Both the position numbers and the translations under genes were made by a program. 64,000 bases of DNA, from the NCBI RefSeq assembly GCF_000003815.2, contig NC_049991.1, positions 19,765,764-19,829,763 on the forward strand, in the 5' to 3' direction. Below the pieces are notes generated by a model. It was not told the origin of the DNA and did not search any database. It worked only from the letters and a program-made list of their open reading frames with translations. Below, piece by piece: positions 1 through 11,304 of the stretch (position 1 is its first letter; the number at the start of each line of letters is the position of its first letter). The DNA is from Branchiostoma floridae. Its lineage: Eukaryota > Chordata > Leptocardii > Amphioxiformes > Branchiostomatidae.

Positions 1-226
1 GGCAACGGATTACTGCATATTTCTGTTAATTGCAAGGGCTCGCAAAATCCCAAACCGGTGCGGTCCAGCTGGATAACTTGCATTGTCGCACCACCCGGAT
101 AATTGCATGAAATACGCTTGCAAATAGGGCATGCTATTAAACGGCTTCTACTGTACTACATTTATATCATTCCTCACCTGGATTGAGGATGACAAAAGAA
201 GAAGTGCTTCAACAGAAGCTACTTAC

Positions 227-3200
227 AGACAGACAGGAGGTGCTCATCCAGACAGCAGCACAGGAGGGTGGAGGCATCGCTAGGCGAGGCCAGCTGCAGG
301 GTCTGGTAGTCGGGTGTGTCCTGGTTACCTGGCAACATCTCACACAGGTAGGCAGTATAGCTGGAGCTCTGGGTAATGATGGAGATGGGTAGGTTATGAG
401 ACACACTAAACACTTCAAGCATATATCAAGTGTTTGTGGATGGTGTTCAGCACCTAGGATAGGTGTGTTGCCTGACTGTGTGGATGGTGTTCAGTAGCAA
501 GGAAATGTGTGTTTTACTTGTGTGTGGATGGTGATGATGATGATGGATGATGTTCAGCACCAAAGACAGGTGTGTTTGCCTGAGTGTGTGGATGGTGTTC
601 AGCACCAAGGACAGGTGTGTTAAACTGTGTGTAGATGGTGTTCAGCACCAAGGACAGGTGTGTTTGCCTGTGTGTGTGGATGGTGTTCAGCACCAAGGAC
701 AGGTGTGTTTGCCTGTGTGTGTGGATGGTGTTCAGCACTTGGAAGGTGACAGATGGTCGCCAAAATGTTGATACATGTAGCAATAAATCAAGGGTTGTAA
801 AAAATGTATCTCTTGAGTAAGTTTGTCTATAGCTTTAAAGCAAAGGCCATTCAACCAGTTCCACAATTAGCTTTCATCAACAGGTCCTCTTCCTATGCTT
901 GTACATTAGGAGGTAAGGCACTGGGCTGGGGGGTGTTGATTATCTAGTTTTTCTTTGGTATCATTTGATCAAGTTATCCTTGTACTTGAAAAAAAGAGAT
1001 GAGGTATTCTAAATTAAGATCCATACCATTAAATCAAAGAATGTTACCCTAGGGGTGGGTACCAGTACAGAAAATTCACGTACAGGTATGGTCCAAGTCT
1101 AGAGGATCAGGTCCAGGTCTGTGAAAACTTGGGAATGGGCAATACTAGGGGTGGGTACCGGTACAGAAAATTCAGGTCCAGGTCCGGTTCAGGTCCAAAA
1201 GATCAGGTCCAGGTCCGGACCTGAACCTGGACCTGATTCAGTATGACTCATACCAATGGTCCATTTCACTACAAAGAAACCTGTTTGGTGGAGTATTAGA
1301 CTTACACTGGCGTTTTAAAATCCTACAACGCTAACTGCAACTGCACGATTGGCTGTAAAACTTGGTAGAAATTAGTATAAACTCTACTGTGACTTCACTC
1401 TTGTTATTTTCTTCCACCTGCAAGCGCCAAAACGTGTGAATGCCTGATAAAACAATGTGTTAATTTTCTAATCGGTCCAACACCCAGTCCACCTAATTTT
1501 TTCAGGTCCGGTTTTTCTGGACCGGTCCAATAAGAAAAACCGGTTTTGTACTGGTACGCTGTACCGATACCCAGCCCTAGGCAATACTCAAAACAATGGT
1601 CCAGCTACAAAGGAGTCTGTTTGATGGAGTCTGCGACTTCTAATGGTGTTTGAACACTAATTGCCTCTATTTTAGACCAAGTTTGACTTCACTCTTGTTA
1701 TTTTCTTGGGCCGGTCCAACAAGAAAAACGGTTCTGCACTGGTACCACTACTACCCTCTCACCTGATTGTTTGTCTTTGCTTCCCTTGAGACGCAGACGA
1801 CCAGCACTCTACCGCCCCCCCTCCTCCTGACATCACACCACACCAGCTCCTCATCGATATCTAACACATCCAGCACAGCCGTGTCAGGCGCTGCAGTGAT
1901 GCTGGCCAGCCACCAGGGGGAGCCTCCCTCAAACACAATGATGGGGTCAGCATCGGGGAGGAGCTTCAGGTGGGAGATGGGCTTTTTTACCTGGATCAGC
2001 AATGGAGAAGAAGACAATTTTATTCTTATTATTCTATATACATATCAGATTTCAATGTGTGCATCACATCAAGCTTTTTATTTACTAGTCTGGCAGTGAT
2101 TATAATTGATCAACCTCTGGCTGCAACATATTTTCTTAATTAAGTTTCGAACGAAGGGTTATGTTTATGGTTCTGGAGCATTCTTTCTTCATAATATAAG
2201 CTGCAGGACATTAGAGACATAATGATTGCACACTCAAGTTGACAAACTTACATTTGTGCCACCACTAGACATATATACGACAGCGGTATTGAGTTAGCGC
2301 CGAATGGCATTTGCTCCAGCCCCGATTTTTTAAAGTTCCTTTCAAATCAGCCCTCGCTTCAAAGAGGGAGAAGTTGGTCCACCCCAATAACAATTTATTT
2401 GAGTTATTTGAAGCTTACAGAAATACATTTCCATCAGTTTCATGTCATGAAGTTCATCTAAGGTTTTTTAACAGAAAGTTTTGTTCCATCCTAACAAGCA
2501 ATTTTTCATCCCAGGAGACAGGGAAAGGTCCTGGAGAAAGCCCTGCTATATATTAAATTGGCATAAATGTAGCATTTTTTAAATTTTGTAATTACTTACC
2601 GTAACTTTGGTACATTTGTGCAGATGTTCCAATTCCTTGGTCCACAGGCATATTGTCTGCAAAAATCAATACACCCATTAAAGTTATCTAGTGACGATGC
2701 TCTTACTGTGCTTGATAACACTGAGTACATACCTACGATAGTTCTAGAGGAACCTTCACTTGACCAAATTCAGAACGGAATAGTTTTATCAGATTTAAGG
2801 TTTCGATTTTCATCTGTCATCTTCCTCATCAGGGCAATTCTTGTTAGCCAGTCAGAATTGCCCTGCGGAAGGTGGTGGGTGCTTACTGAGACATTGGTGT
2901 AAATGAAGCAAGGGTTGCGGAAAAGAGTCTCTGTATTCAGATCAATATTTACCTTCTTGTTCTGCAGGACAATGAACTCCTCAGTGCGGGGATTGTAGAG
3001 GGCAGGTGAGGTCAGCTGTCCGCCCTGCCGGATCGACCAGGTGTGCAGCAGCTTCTGGTCTCTCACCTGCAGGAGGTGCAACAGGTGTCACAGACATGCA
3101 GGTGTAACAGGTAGAGCAGGTGCAACAGGTGACAATACAGGCTTTTCGATGTTGTTTTGCCATGGCCATACCCTGACTTTTAGCCAGGGCCGCAGAGAAT

Positions 3201-3922
3201 CTGTTTGGCAGCCAAGTCAAGTCAAGTCAAGACTAGAGCTAGGACCTTAACTTAAAAGTTAGATAAGCACTACAAGGATTTGTCATGCTAGGCCAGCAAA
3301 CTCTCCCTGCATGACTATTCCCCGGAGTGCTCAACTTTAGGTCCCCAGGAAGACCTGTAGGATTACAGTGAAAGGCTAGCTCTCAGGATAACCCATGTAG
3401 AACAGTAAATCTACTCTACTTCTATTCTCATGCATGACATTATGCCTTAAAAATGTGTGCTTGGCAGTTTTGCAAAATAAAAATCATTAACATTATGAGT
3501 AGAGTAGAGTAGAGTTAATGAATTATTTATATGATTTTTATAAAGTGAATACGTGTTTGATAGCATACATATACGCACATTAATTCTTTACTGAGCGACC
3601 TAGGAGTCATGCACTATAATGTGGCGAAAACTTATTTCAATTGTGATCTATAACGTTAATTTGATGAAGAAAATACCACCACAAACGTGCATGGGGTACC
3701 ACTATACTGTCAACAAACGCACGTGCATGCATGAACTCGTTTTCACAGCGGCCATAACGTTACAAAACCGCAACTATTTCCAGCCAAACTTACCCTGTAG
3801 ACTCGGACACTTTTCTCGGTCGTCACGATGATGTTCTCTCCTCCACACATGGGTTCTATCCCCAGTAACCGGGTAGAACTCGGCACCGAGCAAACGTCGA
3901 AACACGAACTCATGGTCGCCAT
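227..3922 (-). CDS. NOL11: Nucleolar protein 11 (NOL11), 5' part, five exons
   Basis: NOL11 is a component of the small-subunit processome (t-UTP group) needed for rDNA transcription and pre-18S processing in the nucleolus. Exons read on the minus strand: 3922-3794, 3066-2953, 2656-2600, 1990-1763 and 368-227, all with GT-AG borders. The first four junctions are phase 0 and the last exon ends in phase 1. The translation follows the vertebrate NOL11 N-terminus in order: a start block ending KSVRVYR, then VRDQKLLHTWSIRQGG (human-like SDQKPLGSWSVKQG), a 19-residue exon TICLWTKELEHLHKCTKVT, the block LLPDADPIIVFEGG, and SSSYTAYLCEMLPG. This region forms WD/beta-propeller-like repeats in the family. 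Start chosen at the ATG at 3922 (MATMSS); an in-frame ATG at 3955 is possible. The gene continues beyond the left edge, so it is partial here. Identification rests on remembered family sequence, but the ordered match makes it fairly secure. Confidence 0.85.
430..755. repeat. ~45-bp minisatellite in NOL11 intron
   Basis: About seven units, each containing GGATGGTGTTCAGCACC followed by a TG-rich spacer. Spacing is mostly 43-46 bp with one longer unit near 482-544. It lies in the intron between the 1763-1990 and 227-368 exons and is non-coding. Confidence 0.85.
1049..1750. mobile_element. Degenerate hAT-type MITE interrupted by a second copy
   Basis: Outer halves at about 1049-1145 and 1580-1750 match the same family as the inner element (ACAGAAAATTC near the left end, GGTCCAACAAGAAAAACGG near the right end) but are much more diverged. 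The inner element (1146-1579) inserted into this older copy. Boundaries of the old copy are approximate. Confidence 0.65.
1146..1579. mobile_element. hAT-type MITE (TAGGG-TGGG family), complete
   Basis: 434 bp. Terminal inverted repeats TAGGGGTGGGTACCGGTAC and GTACCGATACCCAGCCCTA, flanked by a perfect 8-bp target duplication GGCAATAC (1138-1145 and 1580-1587). Eight-bp duplications with TAGGG-type ends are typical of hAT transposons. It has no ORF, so it is non-autonomous. A second full copy lies at 63230-63675 and a fragment at about 12067-12200. Confidence 0.85.
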
Positions 3923-4398
3923 GTTGGACTGACCTGGGTCAACAGACGGAACCAATAACTTTCCTGGGTAGGATCAATGATTAAAAAGTACACGATATTT
4001 CAAAGTAAGGAGAAATAGTGTATTGATTTTAATAAAATAAGTATTGTTATCATATATATTTTGAAGATTATTTGTCTAATAATGATTAAACAATCATTTA
4101 TATTTGCTTTGTAAACAAGCAAATCCACCCCTATTTCACTTTGTAGGAATCCAAGATGGTTTGAGAAAGATCGCAAAGACACTGGCTTGCCGCATTTTCT
4201 GCTGATTTTCACAATTTCTGCGTGTAAATTACATCTCTGACATTTTCAAGAGGATTATTCTATAACAGACAATGTACATTTCATGTAGAGCCTATCTTCG
4301 GGTTTCATTGTGGCCCACCGATGGCTTAGATGAAGGTTGAGTTCTAGGCAAGTTTTGGCGGACAGTTTGAAATTTCTTAACTCGAAAGAGTTGGCCAA
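3923..4398. promoter_or_regulatory. Shared divergent promoter interval NOL11/PIGX
   Basis: 476 bp separate the NOL11 ATG (minus) from the PIGX ATG (plus), with no other gene between. Head-to-head placement implies a bidirectional promoter. I see no clear TATA box paired to either start. The assignment is from layout only. Confidence 0.6.
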
Positions 4399-5689
4399 AT
4401 GACGTCGTTATCTTCAGCCTGCCTGCCTCTGCTGTGGGCCGCTCTTCTGTTGGCCCTGAACTGCGCATGTCTAGAGGATCCTGGAGCCACTGAGCATCAT
4501 GCGGCTGAGCTGACGACTTCTCTCCTAGGTGAGAAAGTTTGTTGTTGTACTATTGTTGTTGTCATACCTGATGCAATTTGTTGTTTGAATCGCCCAACTG
4601 GATATACAATGACCAAGGAGGTTATATCACCTCCTTGCAATGACATTGTATGGGCTCGAAATATTTATCTTTGCGTCAGCTTGCACTGGTGCAAGTTGAG
4701 CCAAAATTTACTTGCAGCAAAAGAAAATTACTTGCACAACCTAAAGTAGTAGACTATCCGTGCAAACAGATAGTGGGGTGGGTGTTAAGTTCGTGCAGTC
4801 CCTAGATGCCTTGGCTGTAGGGGATTGGTAGGGAGTCCTCTGCACACTGTCTCTAAGGGGTCTGGTCACCAACAGTCACTCACTCACTCACTCACTCACT
4901 CACTCACTCACTCACTCACTCACTCACTCACTCACTCACTATCCATTATTTGAAAGTAACTTAGTAAGTGACAAACAAAAAGTGGCTACAAGTTACAACA
5001 ATGAAAAAGTACATTGTCAAGTACCGGTAGTCATTAGGTTGTGGTATTTAGGCACATCATCAGGCATTAGTACAGGTTTGACTATCTGTGACAATCTGTT
5101 AGTCAGATGATTTGTTGGATGATCCCTTCTTCGTTTTTGTTCCCAGAGTTCATCGTGAAGACGGGCGGCAGAGAGAACAGAATCCTCCAGACCGTCTGTC
5201 CTGCACTGTCAGATGTTCACATTAACAGGACAGCGCTCAACCACGGGTTTCACAGGTACAGTACGCATTCAATTTCCTTCGCAAACACATCTAACGAAAC
5301 CATCTCGTCACTTAGACTTTTTTTCTAGTTTGTGCCATCCTGTGTGGTGTAACTGGTAGAGTGTTGAATTATTTGTTCCTTGTGTAAGTTGCATTGCCAA
5401 TAACTTTAGAAAGTTATAAGTTGAAGTTGCTGTTGGAACTTGTAGATGTTGGTGTTGGAACTTATGAAGAAGATGTCTTTGTCTTGCAGGGATGTGGTTA
5501 CGGAGGTGACGCTGCCGGTTTCCATGGCAACCCCGCCCATGTCCTGCCGCCTGCTCCTGGTGGAGACGGTTCCAGCGGGAATGTACGTCGACCTTCACCA
5601 GGTGACCTTCAGGACCGACTTCGGAGGCCCCCAGGTGGGTGGGTTTGTGTTCTAGAGGTAGAGGTTATGTACAACCACACACACATAAA

Positions 5690-5727
<38 letters not shown>

Positions 5728-8473
5728 TGTGGACACACACACACATACACACACACACACACACACGCACACTCACACACATACGCACACACACACACAC
5801 GCAGAACACACACTCACTCAAACACATAATATATTACACACTCACACACACACACTAGCCCTGCAGCTGTCTGTGATAGATATTTGTGGTACCGTAGTAC
5901 CAAGTACAGCTACAAGCTTAAGCTTGTCAGTTGGCTACTAGTCGTGGATGAAACCGTACAGTAAAATGTATGTAAAGGACAATGAATTGATGATCTTTAT
6001 TTGCATGTTCCTGCCCATGTGGGCTAAATGCAGCAAATCCCATGATGGGATACTAATTATAAAGACTAAGTACTATAACATGTAGTATTACAATTGAATA
6101 AACAATACATCTGCAACTAAGCTATCACTATATCTAACGTTTACATGACTCTTCCCTTTTCTTAAAACATGTGTATACGAACTCACAGAGTTTGTGTTGT
6201 ACAAAGGTATCTGTGGTTGTCATTATATGTACAAACAGGTTGTCGTTGGTTAACTCTTTAACGTTACATCGTGTATCTACTACATTCAGAGCACTGATAA
6301 AAGACTTGCGCATGTCAGTGTATAAAGGACACTCTAATATAAAATGGACTTCATTCTCTATACGGTTGGAGTTACAAAGTGTACAGAGTCTATTATTCGG
6401 AGGAGTCTGGTTGTATCTTCCCACTTCAATTTGTAGGGGATGGTCACTGATTCTTAATCTAGCCATGGCTCGGCGATGGTTGAAATTCTGAATAAGCTTT
6501 TGTCCCTATCCAGGTCCTGGCCCTGAGTGACATTGATGTAGAACAGGCAGCTCATCAGTCTTCTCACCACAGACTCCTATTGTACTCACCTCTACAGCAG
6601 AACCCAAAGGTAACATTGCCAATTTACAGCATGGATCTTCCTTTATTATTGTAAACTGCAGACTACAAGAAGACAAAGCTAGCAAAATATATGTGTGCTG
6701 ACTTTGCAGAGGTTTGTACAGAAATAAAACTCAGGTTAAAGAAACCACAACAAACGCCTAGGAGTTCTTCCCGGTGTGAGTGGATGAAATGAAGTATTCT
6801 TCTCTACAAGCTTGGTGTTTTATGCCATTAAGCATTTTGCTGAGTATGCAGTACAATGTACAAGCAAATATGTCACCTGTAGGGTTTCACCTGGAGAGTG
6901 ACGTTACCTGTACACCTGAGGTACCACAGGTGGGCAGGTGATCAGGGGGAGGACACCTCTGCTACTATAAGACTGGAGGGACCTGATGTGCTCATGCACT
7001 GTGAAGGTATGAGTCTTCAAGTGTCTCTTTTTGCTTTGAAAGCATCTGTAGTCAGCTTTGTGTGTTTAAGAGTTTGCCATTATGGATGACTCTCTGTGTC
7101 AGATAGTTCTGCGTTTAATTGTCCTTAACATGTCCGAGTTTCTTGTGATTCTGTTGTGGATTAGAGCACTGACGGACTTATGACTCAAAGTCCTTACCGT
7201 ACCAGATGGCGCGGTCATAGCTATAGGGTGGTCTCCATCTCCATTTCAGTAGCCCTGGGCCACACAACTTTGTGCAATCACTACAGCAAGGAGCTAGTCC
7301 ACTGGAAGTGGTGTGTGGTCAACTTTCATACTCTTTCCCGAATACTGAGTGCTAAGCAGAGAAAGCAGCATGTACCATTTTTAAAGTCTTCTGTATGTCT
7401 TGCCAGAGGATCGAACTCAGAACCTACTGAATGCAAGGTGAACGCTCTACCCACTTGGCCATTGCACTGGTGGACTTAAGAGAGTTGATGTTTCTGCAAG
7501 TGTATGTAGCCCTGTCATGAAACCAACCAACAGCTGAACACTGCTAGACTTTTTTTATTACTGTCAGTGGTGTTAATTTACCCAGCAAAATTATGACAAT
7601 CGACATTACCTGTGCTACACTACACTTTCTAAGAAACCCTTGCGTTAGATGAAACAATACTGTAAATTCAGAAACTTTCGCAGTGGTTTAATGTTTGCGG
7701 TGGCCGCTTTACTGTGAAACGTAAAACATTTTTCAATGGCAGTAAGAGACTGCAGTGCATGGTGCTACAGCGAATTTAAAACCACCGCAAAAAGTCCTTT
7801 TTCCCGCTACTGCGAACTTAAATCCCCGCGAACTTAAATGCATTTACAGTATCAACGTTTTTGCTCCCGTTGCCTAGGAGACCGACCCGTGACCACGCCC
7901 TGTGAGGAGAGCAGGCTGTTCCCCGCCCCGTGCGATGCAGAGTCCAGGGGAGTCTGTCTGTGGCAGCTGCTTAACGGAAAGGTAGTTCTAACATCCACTC
8001 AAACATGTAGTCTTGTTTGTTTAGCCTACTCTCCATGTAGAAGTTTGGCTTTGGCTGTTTTTGGTTAATATTTTTAAGCGTTTTGTCTGACTTTCTATTT
8101 TACACCAATTTCTGTCATGTCTACATTGAAAGCCTAACAAAAACACCTTAAGATATGTAAAAAAAAAGCCAGCCAGGCAACTGTATCTCAGGTGTTTTTT
8201 TCAGGTACCCTTGTATGAAATGTACAAGAACATAATAAAAAAACACATTCAAGTAGTGTAAGGAAGTTAGTGAATGACTTGTTTTCCTTTGTTTTCTTCC
8301 AGGCCGAGCCACTGTCGTTCCAAGTCCCTATAGGTCAGCAGAGCCATGCAGTATTTGTCATCACTGGTACCACAGCAGTAGCAGCTCTGGGGTCTTTGTT
8401 AATTCTGGTTGCTGCTAGAAAAGCCAGTAAGGTGGCACCAAGGAGGAAAGGGGCGAAGGACAAGAGAGAATGA
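4399..8473 (+). CDS. PIGX: GPI mannosyltransferase I subunit PIG-X, complete, seven exons
   Basis: PIG-X is an ER type I membrane glycoprotein that stabilises PIG-M, the enzyme adding the first mannose to GPI-anchor precursors. Exons: 4399-4528, 5147-5255, 5490-5634, 6514-6609, 6883-7006, 7878-7981 and 8303-8473. All have GT-AG borders and consistent phases, giving 292 aa (human about 258). Visible features are an N-terminal hydrophobic signal (about residues 8-24), a likely N-glycosylation site N70-R-T, the family core VTLPVHLRYHR encoded by exon 5, a cysteine-containing luminal region, and a single C-terminal membrane segment (about 250-273) followed by a basic tail RKASKVAPRRKGAKDKRE. That tail is consistent with ER retention topology. 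Introns contain microsatellites, a LINE remnant and a SINE. Start is the first ATG before the signal sequence. The divergent neighbour is NOL11. Confidence 0.88.
4876..4940. repeat. (TCAC)n microsatellite
   Basis: Sixteen or so uninterrupted CACT/TCAC tetranucleotides in PIGX intron 1. Confidence 0.95.
5690..5856. repeat. (CA)n microsatellite, interrupted
   Basis: Long CA-rich tract in PIGX intron 3, starting about 55 bp after the exon 3 donor. ORFs through it are artefacts. Confidence 0.95.
6134..6466 (-). mobile_element. Non-LTR retrotransposon (LINE) 3' ORF fragment
   Basis: A 110-codon minus-strand open frame in PIGX intron 3 contains LCTLCNSNRIENEVHFILEC. This is the CxxC...HxxxxC zinc-finger module that follows reverse transcriptase in many invertebrate LINEs. 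No reverse transcriptase core is present, so this is a 5'-truncated, dead copy. The clade cannot be assigned from this short tail. Confidence 0.75.
7180..7483 (-). mobile_element. tRNA-derived SINE, family 1, minus orientation
   Basis: Read on the minus strand it begins with a tRNA-like head containing an A-box-like GGCCAAGTGGGTAGAGCG and a B-box-like GAGTTCGATCC. It then has a body shared with the plus-strand copy at about 33772-34036 (the GAAAGAGTAT, CCACTGG and GGCCCAGGGCTACTGAA segments). It lies in PIGX intron 5. Confidence 0.75.
7657..7852. mobile_element. Foldback MITE (ATACTGTAAAT family)
   Basis: Ends ATACTGTAAATTCAGAAAC and TTAAATGCATTTACAGTAT are inverted repeats. The body is full of CCGCGAA/TTCGCGG-type motifs. 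The second copy is at 29321-29515. This copy ends only 25 bp before PIGX exon 6 (7878). Confidence 0.8.
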
Positions 8474-8519
8474 ATGTCCATTTCCATAAATTATGCTACA
8501 GGGTAATCATCTGTCATTC

Positions 8520-8710
8520 AAATCACTCGGATGGAAGCCTGGCGAACCTGCGTCTCGTATCAGCCACACGGTGAATTACATCATTCACCCGGACGGGAGA
8601 CCTGGCGCATCCCCGTCTTGTAATTAGCCAGCGAAAGGGTATGTCACCCCGCAAGGGGCGGTATAACCCCGTCGTGTGTAAAGACACATTGACCGATGAT
8701 GATGATGAAT
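8520..8710. repeat. GC-rich repeat-like segment after PIGX stop
   Basis: A GC-rich block with internally related phrases (GGAAGCCTGGCGAACC and GGGAGACCTGGCGCATCC) ends in GATGATGATGA. The composition differs from the surrounding AT-rich 3' flank and resembles the body of a SINE. No second copy was found in this window, so the class is unassigned. Confidence 0.4.
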
Positions 8711-9504
8711 CTTATGATTATGATGCTACATGGTAGACCGGGTAGTTTTCTTCTATATGTTCACTTCTGGTACCCGTCTGGAAAACTGAACATTCATTAA
8801 TCTTTTGGTAGTGCAGTCAATCAATGAGCAAATTAAGAGTGCTTTTTTGAACAGGCGTCTTTTTACGGCGTGTATTTTTAATTTTGAAGTGTTCTTGCCA
8901 TGTATAACTGTGTACATGTATTTCAATATCTGTAAGTTTGGAGCATTGTAAATATGTGATTGATATTGTGTTTATTCTAAAGCCATGATGAGATTATCTT
9001 TTAGATAGTACATAATGTATTACAAACCAAAATTTGAAGACCCCTTCAAGTGATATTGACAGAGATGGTTTTGTTAACTTCAACATTTTTATTAAAAAAT
9101 CCTATAAACTTATATATTGTCAACAGCATATAAATGTATAAAACATACAAAACTATCCATGTTACATTGCTTGATATTTACAGCAGCATTATAAGATAGC
9201 TTTTATAATGTCTAGTCCATACAATTTTATAGCAGCAAGGTACTTAAATATACTACTGGTAGCTCAAGATACAGTATCTGCATGTATGAATGGCACTGTA
9301 CTTGCATACTAGCTTCATAATTTTACCTATAGCAATTTGTAACATCTTTCCTTAGTTAAACTTGAGATCATAATTCTTTTTCAGTTCATTGAATTCTCTG
9401 GTTTCCTCTTTGCAAATATCTGAGGTTTTATATTGATCCTGTATGAAAGATAAATAGTAAAAAGTACAGTTGGCACCACTGTTTATTGGAAGTTTATTCA
9501 CTTT

Positions 9505-9771
9505 CGCAGGGACATCCAACAGCAAAACTTAAACTTCAAACCGCCGGTCTGGATGTACCCTGCTTTCTCAACCGTTACTCTTAGTTCCTGTGGCCTTCCC
9601 TCCAAACCAGCTGTCAGCCAATCAGAGAATTGGCCTTTCACTTTTCAAAAGGGATCTCGCACATATAAGAGTAAGCTTATTACTATTTATAAGCAGGGTG
9701 GTCAGGAACTAAGAGTGACGGTTGAGAAAGCAGGGTACATCCAGACGGTTTTGCCATTGGATGTCTCTGCG
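9505..9771. mobile_element. Foldback element with long inverted repeats
   Basis: CGCAGGGACATCCAACAGC at the left is inverted at the right as GGATGTCTCTGCG. The inner arms also pair, e.g. GTACCCTGCTTTCTCAACCG with CGGTTGAGAAAGCAGGGTAC. It is non-coding and downstream of PIGX. Confidence 0.8.
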
Positions 9772-9842
9772 TAGGAGGATAATTGGAAGACTATTCAGGT
9801 AAAAACCCAGTCTGTCATGTGACATGATTGCAGTACTTGGTA

Positions 9843-10016
9843 TAATCTCCAAGCAGATCCTACAGTAGCAGGAGATAGTATCAAAAGCTGGCAGATGAGT
9901 GAAGCAGGCTTAGTAGTGTGTGCACTAGCGGAGCCAAACACACTATTAGACCGGCTTCACTCCTCTTCCAGCTTTTGATACTATCTTATGCTACTGTAGG
10001 ATCTGCTTGGAGATTA
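9843..10016. mobile_element. hAT-type MITE, CTCCAAGCAGATCC family, copy 1
   Basis: TAATCTCCAAGCAGATCC at the left and GGATCTGCTTGGAGATTA at the right form long inverted repeats, including the shared GATAGTATCAAAAGCTGGC arm. The flanks share CTTGGTA. Other copies are at 34525-34686 and 52366-52507. Confidence 0.85.
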
Positions 10017-10169
10017 GTCTTGGTAATGCTGAAAGGTCCTTAAGAACATGATTAAGTCATAGTTTGCTTTATTGCCCAGCATCCTGCCTTGTTCACAGGA
10101 CAAGACCTCCTGAGTTGGAGAAGTGTGTCATGGCTCCCAGTCCCAGAGTACAGGCAATTGCCATTGTCG

Positions 10170-10373
10170 ACTCTCCAAGCAGAGGTTAGGCTCCGACAGT
10201 CACTGTTTCTAAAAACATTTTTATGCTTTTCTATCACGGCTGCAAGACATAAAAAAAAATGGTAAATAAAAAATAGAAAGCCTTGAAAACTGGCTTAGTC
10301 CAAAAGGACTATGTAATGTTACTCAAGGCTAAATAAAGGTTAAAAAACAGAGCCTAACCTCTTCTTGGAGAGA
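10170..10373. mobile_element. MITE, CTCCAAGCAGAGGTTAGGCTCC family, copy 1
   Basis: ACTCTCCAAGCAGAGGTTAGG at the left and CCTAACCTCTTCTTGGAGAG at the right. Further copies are at 12421-12637, 28376-28554, 35004-35313 and 49895-50045. Confidence 0.8.
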
Positions 10374-10685
10374 TGATAAGTTAAAGAATGGTATGATCAG
10401 CCCTCGCCAATTTGATTTGTTGGTTATTGGTGTAGTGATATGATGCAAAAAAAATGATGACAAAGAACAAATGGAAACCAGGGGCTAGAAGAATTAAACC
10501 TGAAACTGCATCACTCCCTGAAACTGAGTGACTGTACCAATTGAGGTACTGACTTTCTCATGAGTTCTCACATTGATCCTTCTGTTCAATTTTTCTAAAA
10601 TCCGAGAACGGAGCAATCTCCAGTTTTGATTTTCTGTCCCTCGGGAGCCTAGAACTTTGATCTGAATCACCTTCTGAAACTGTGA

Positions 10686-10912
10686 GTAACGCTAGTTTAC
10701 CTTTATTCAAAGGGTAACCTATATCCGTTGTTACAGTACCTAAAAACAGGATATTTAGGGATATCATGTTGATGGACGGTGGTTTTAAATTGCATTTGTT
10801 TCAATATAATGCAGTTTGAGACCACCGTCCACCGACTTGATATCCCGAAATACGCTGGTGCTAAATACAACGAATAAAGGTTACCCTGCGAATAAAGGTG
10901 AACTAGCATTAC
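10686..10912. mobile_element. Foldback MITE (GGTAACCT ends)
   Basis: GTAACGCTAGTTTACCTTTATTC is inverted at the right as GAATAAAGGTGAACTAGCATTAC. Inner arms (ACGGTGGT...ACCACCGT) also pair. A solo end of the same family (ACAACGGATATAGGTTACCC) occurs near 36450-36475. Confidence 0.8.
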
Positions 10913-11023
10913 CAACTTACATTTGGTAAGTACATAAGGTACTTAGACCCATTCTCATGTTGATCCTCCAGGTATTTTTTTCTTCAATCCGATAACCAAC
11001 AAATGAAATTGGCGAAGCCTTAT

Positions 11024-11304
11024 TTATAGATTTAACGGTTGATCATAAAAGTCCCAGAAGTTCTCCTCCTCTACAGGAGGGGGAGGTGGAGGCTCCTCGG
11101 GTGGTGGTGGTGGTGGATCCTCTTTTTTGCCGTTGTCTTGAGCTTTGGGCTTGGGCTTGGATTTTGGCTTGGGCGGGGGTTTGGGTTTAGGTTTTTCCCT
11201 CGGCAGGATTTCGCGGTTGGCCTGGTACTTGGGCTGCTCGGCTATGTACTTGTCCCACACCTTCTTCATGGTCTGGTGGTACACGTTGGACTCTGTCCAC
11301 CGTC
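11024..11304 (-). CDS. Distal alternative terminal exon (long, polyproline tail)
   Basis: Begins after CCCCAG and reads GRWTESNVYHQTMKKVWDKY in phase with exon 4 (…KTDYLG). It continues with a KPKPKPP-rich segment and two PPPPPP runs, and ends FYDQPLNL-stop. Its first 25 residues are homologous to those of the proximal terminal exon at 11921-12009. The two look like a duplicated exon pair used alternatively. Confidence 0.7.

Noticed and set aside
5394-5858. Long plus-strand ORF (154 codons) across PIGX exon 3 and the CA repeat
   Set aside because: It is an out-of-frame shadow of exon 3 extended through a (CA)n microsatellite, giving a run of THTHTH. The PIGX frame with GT-AG splice sites explains the real coding part.
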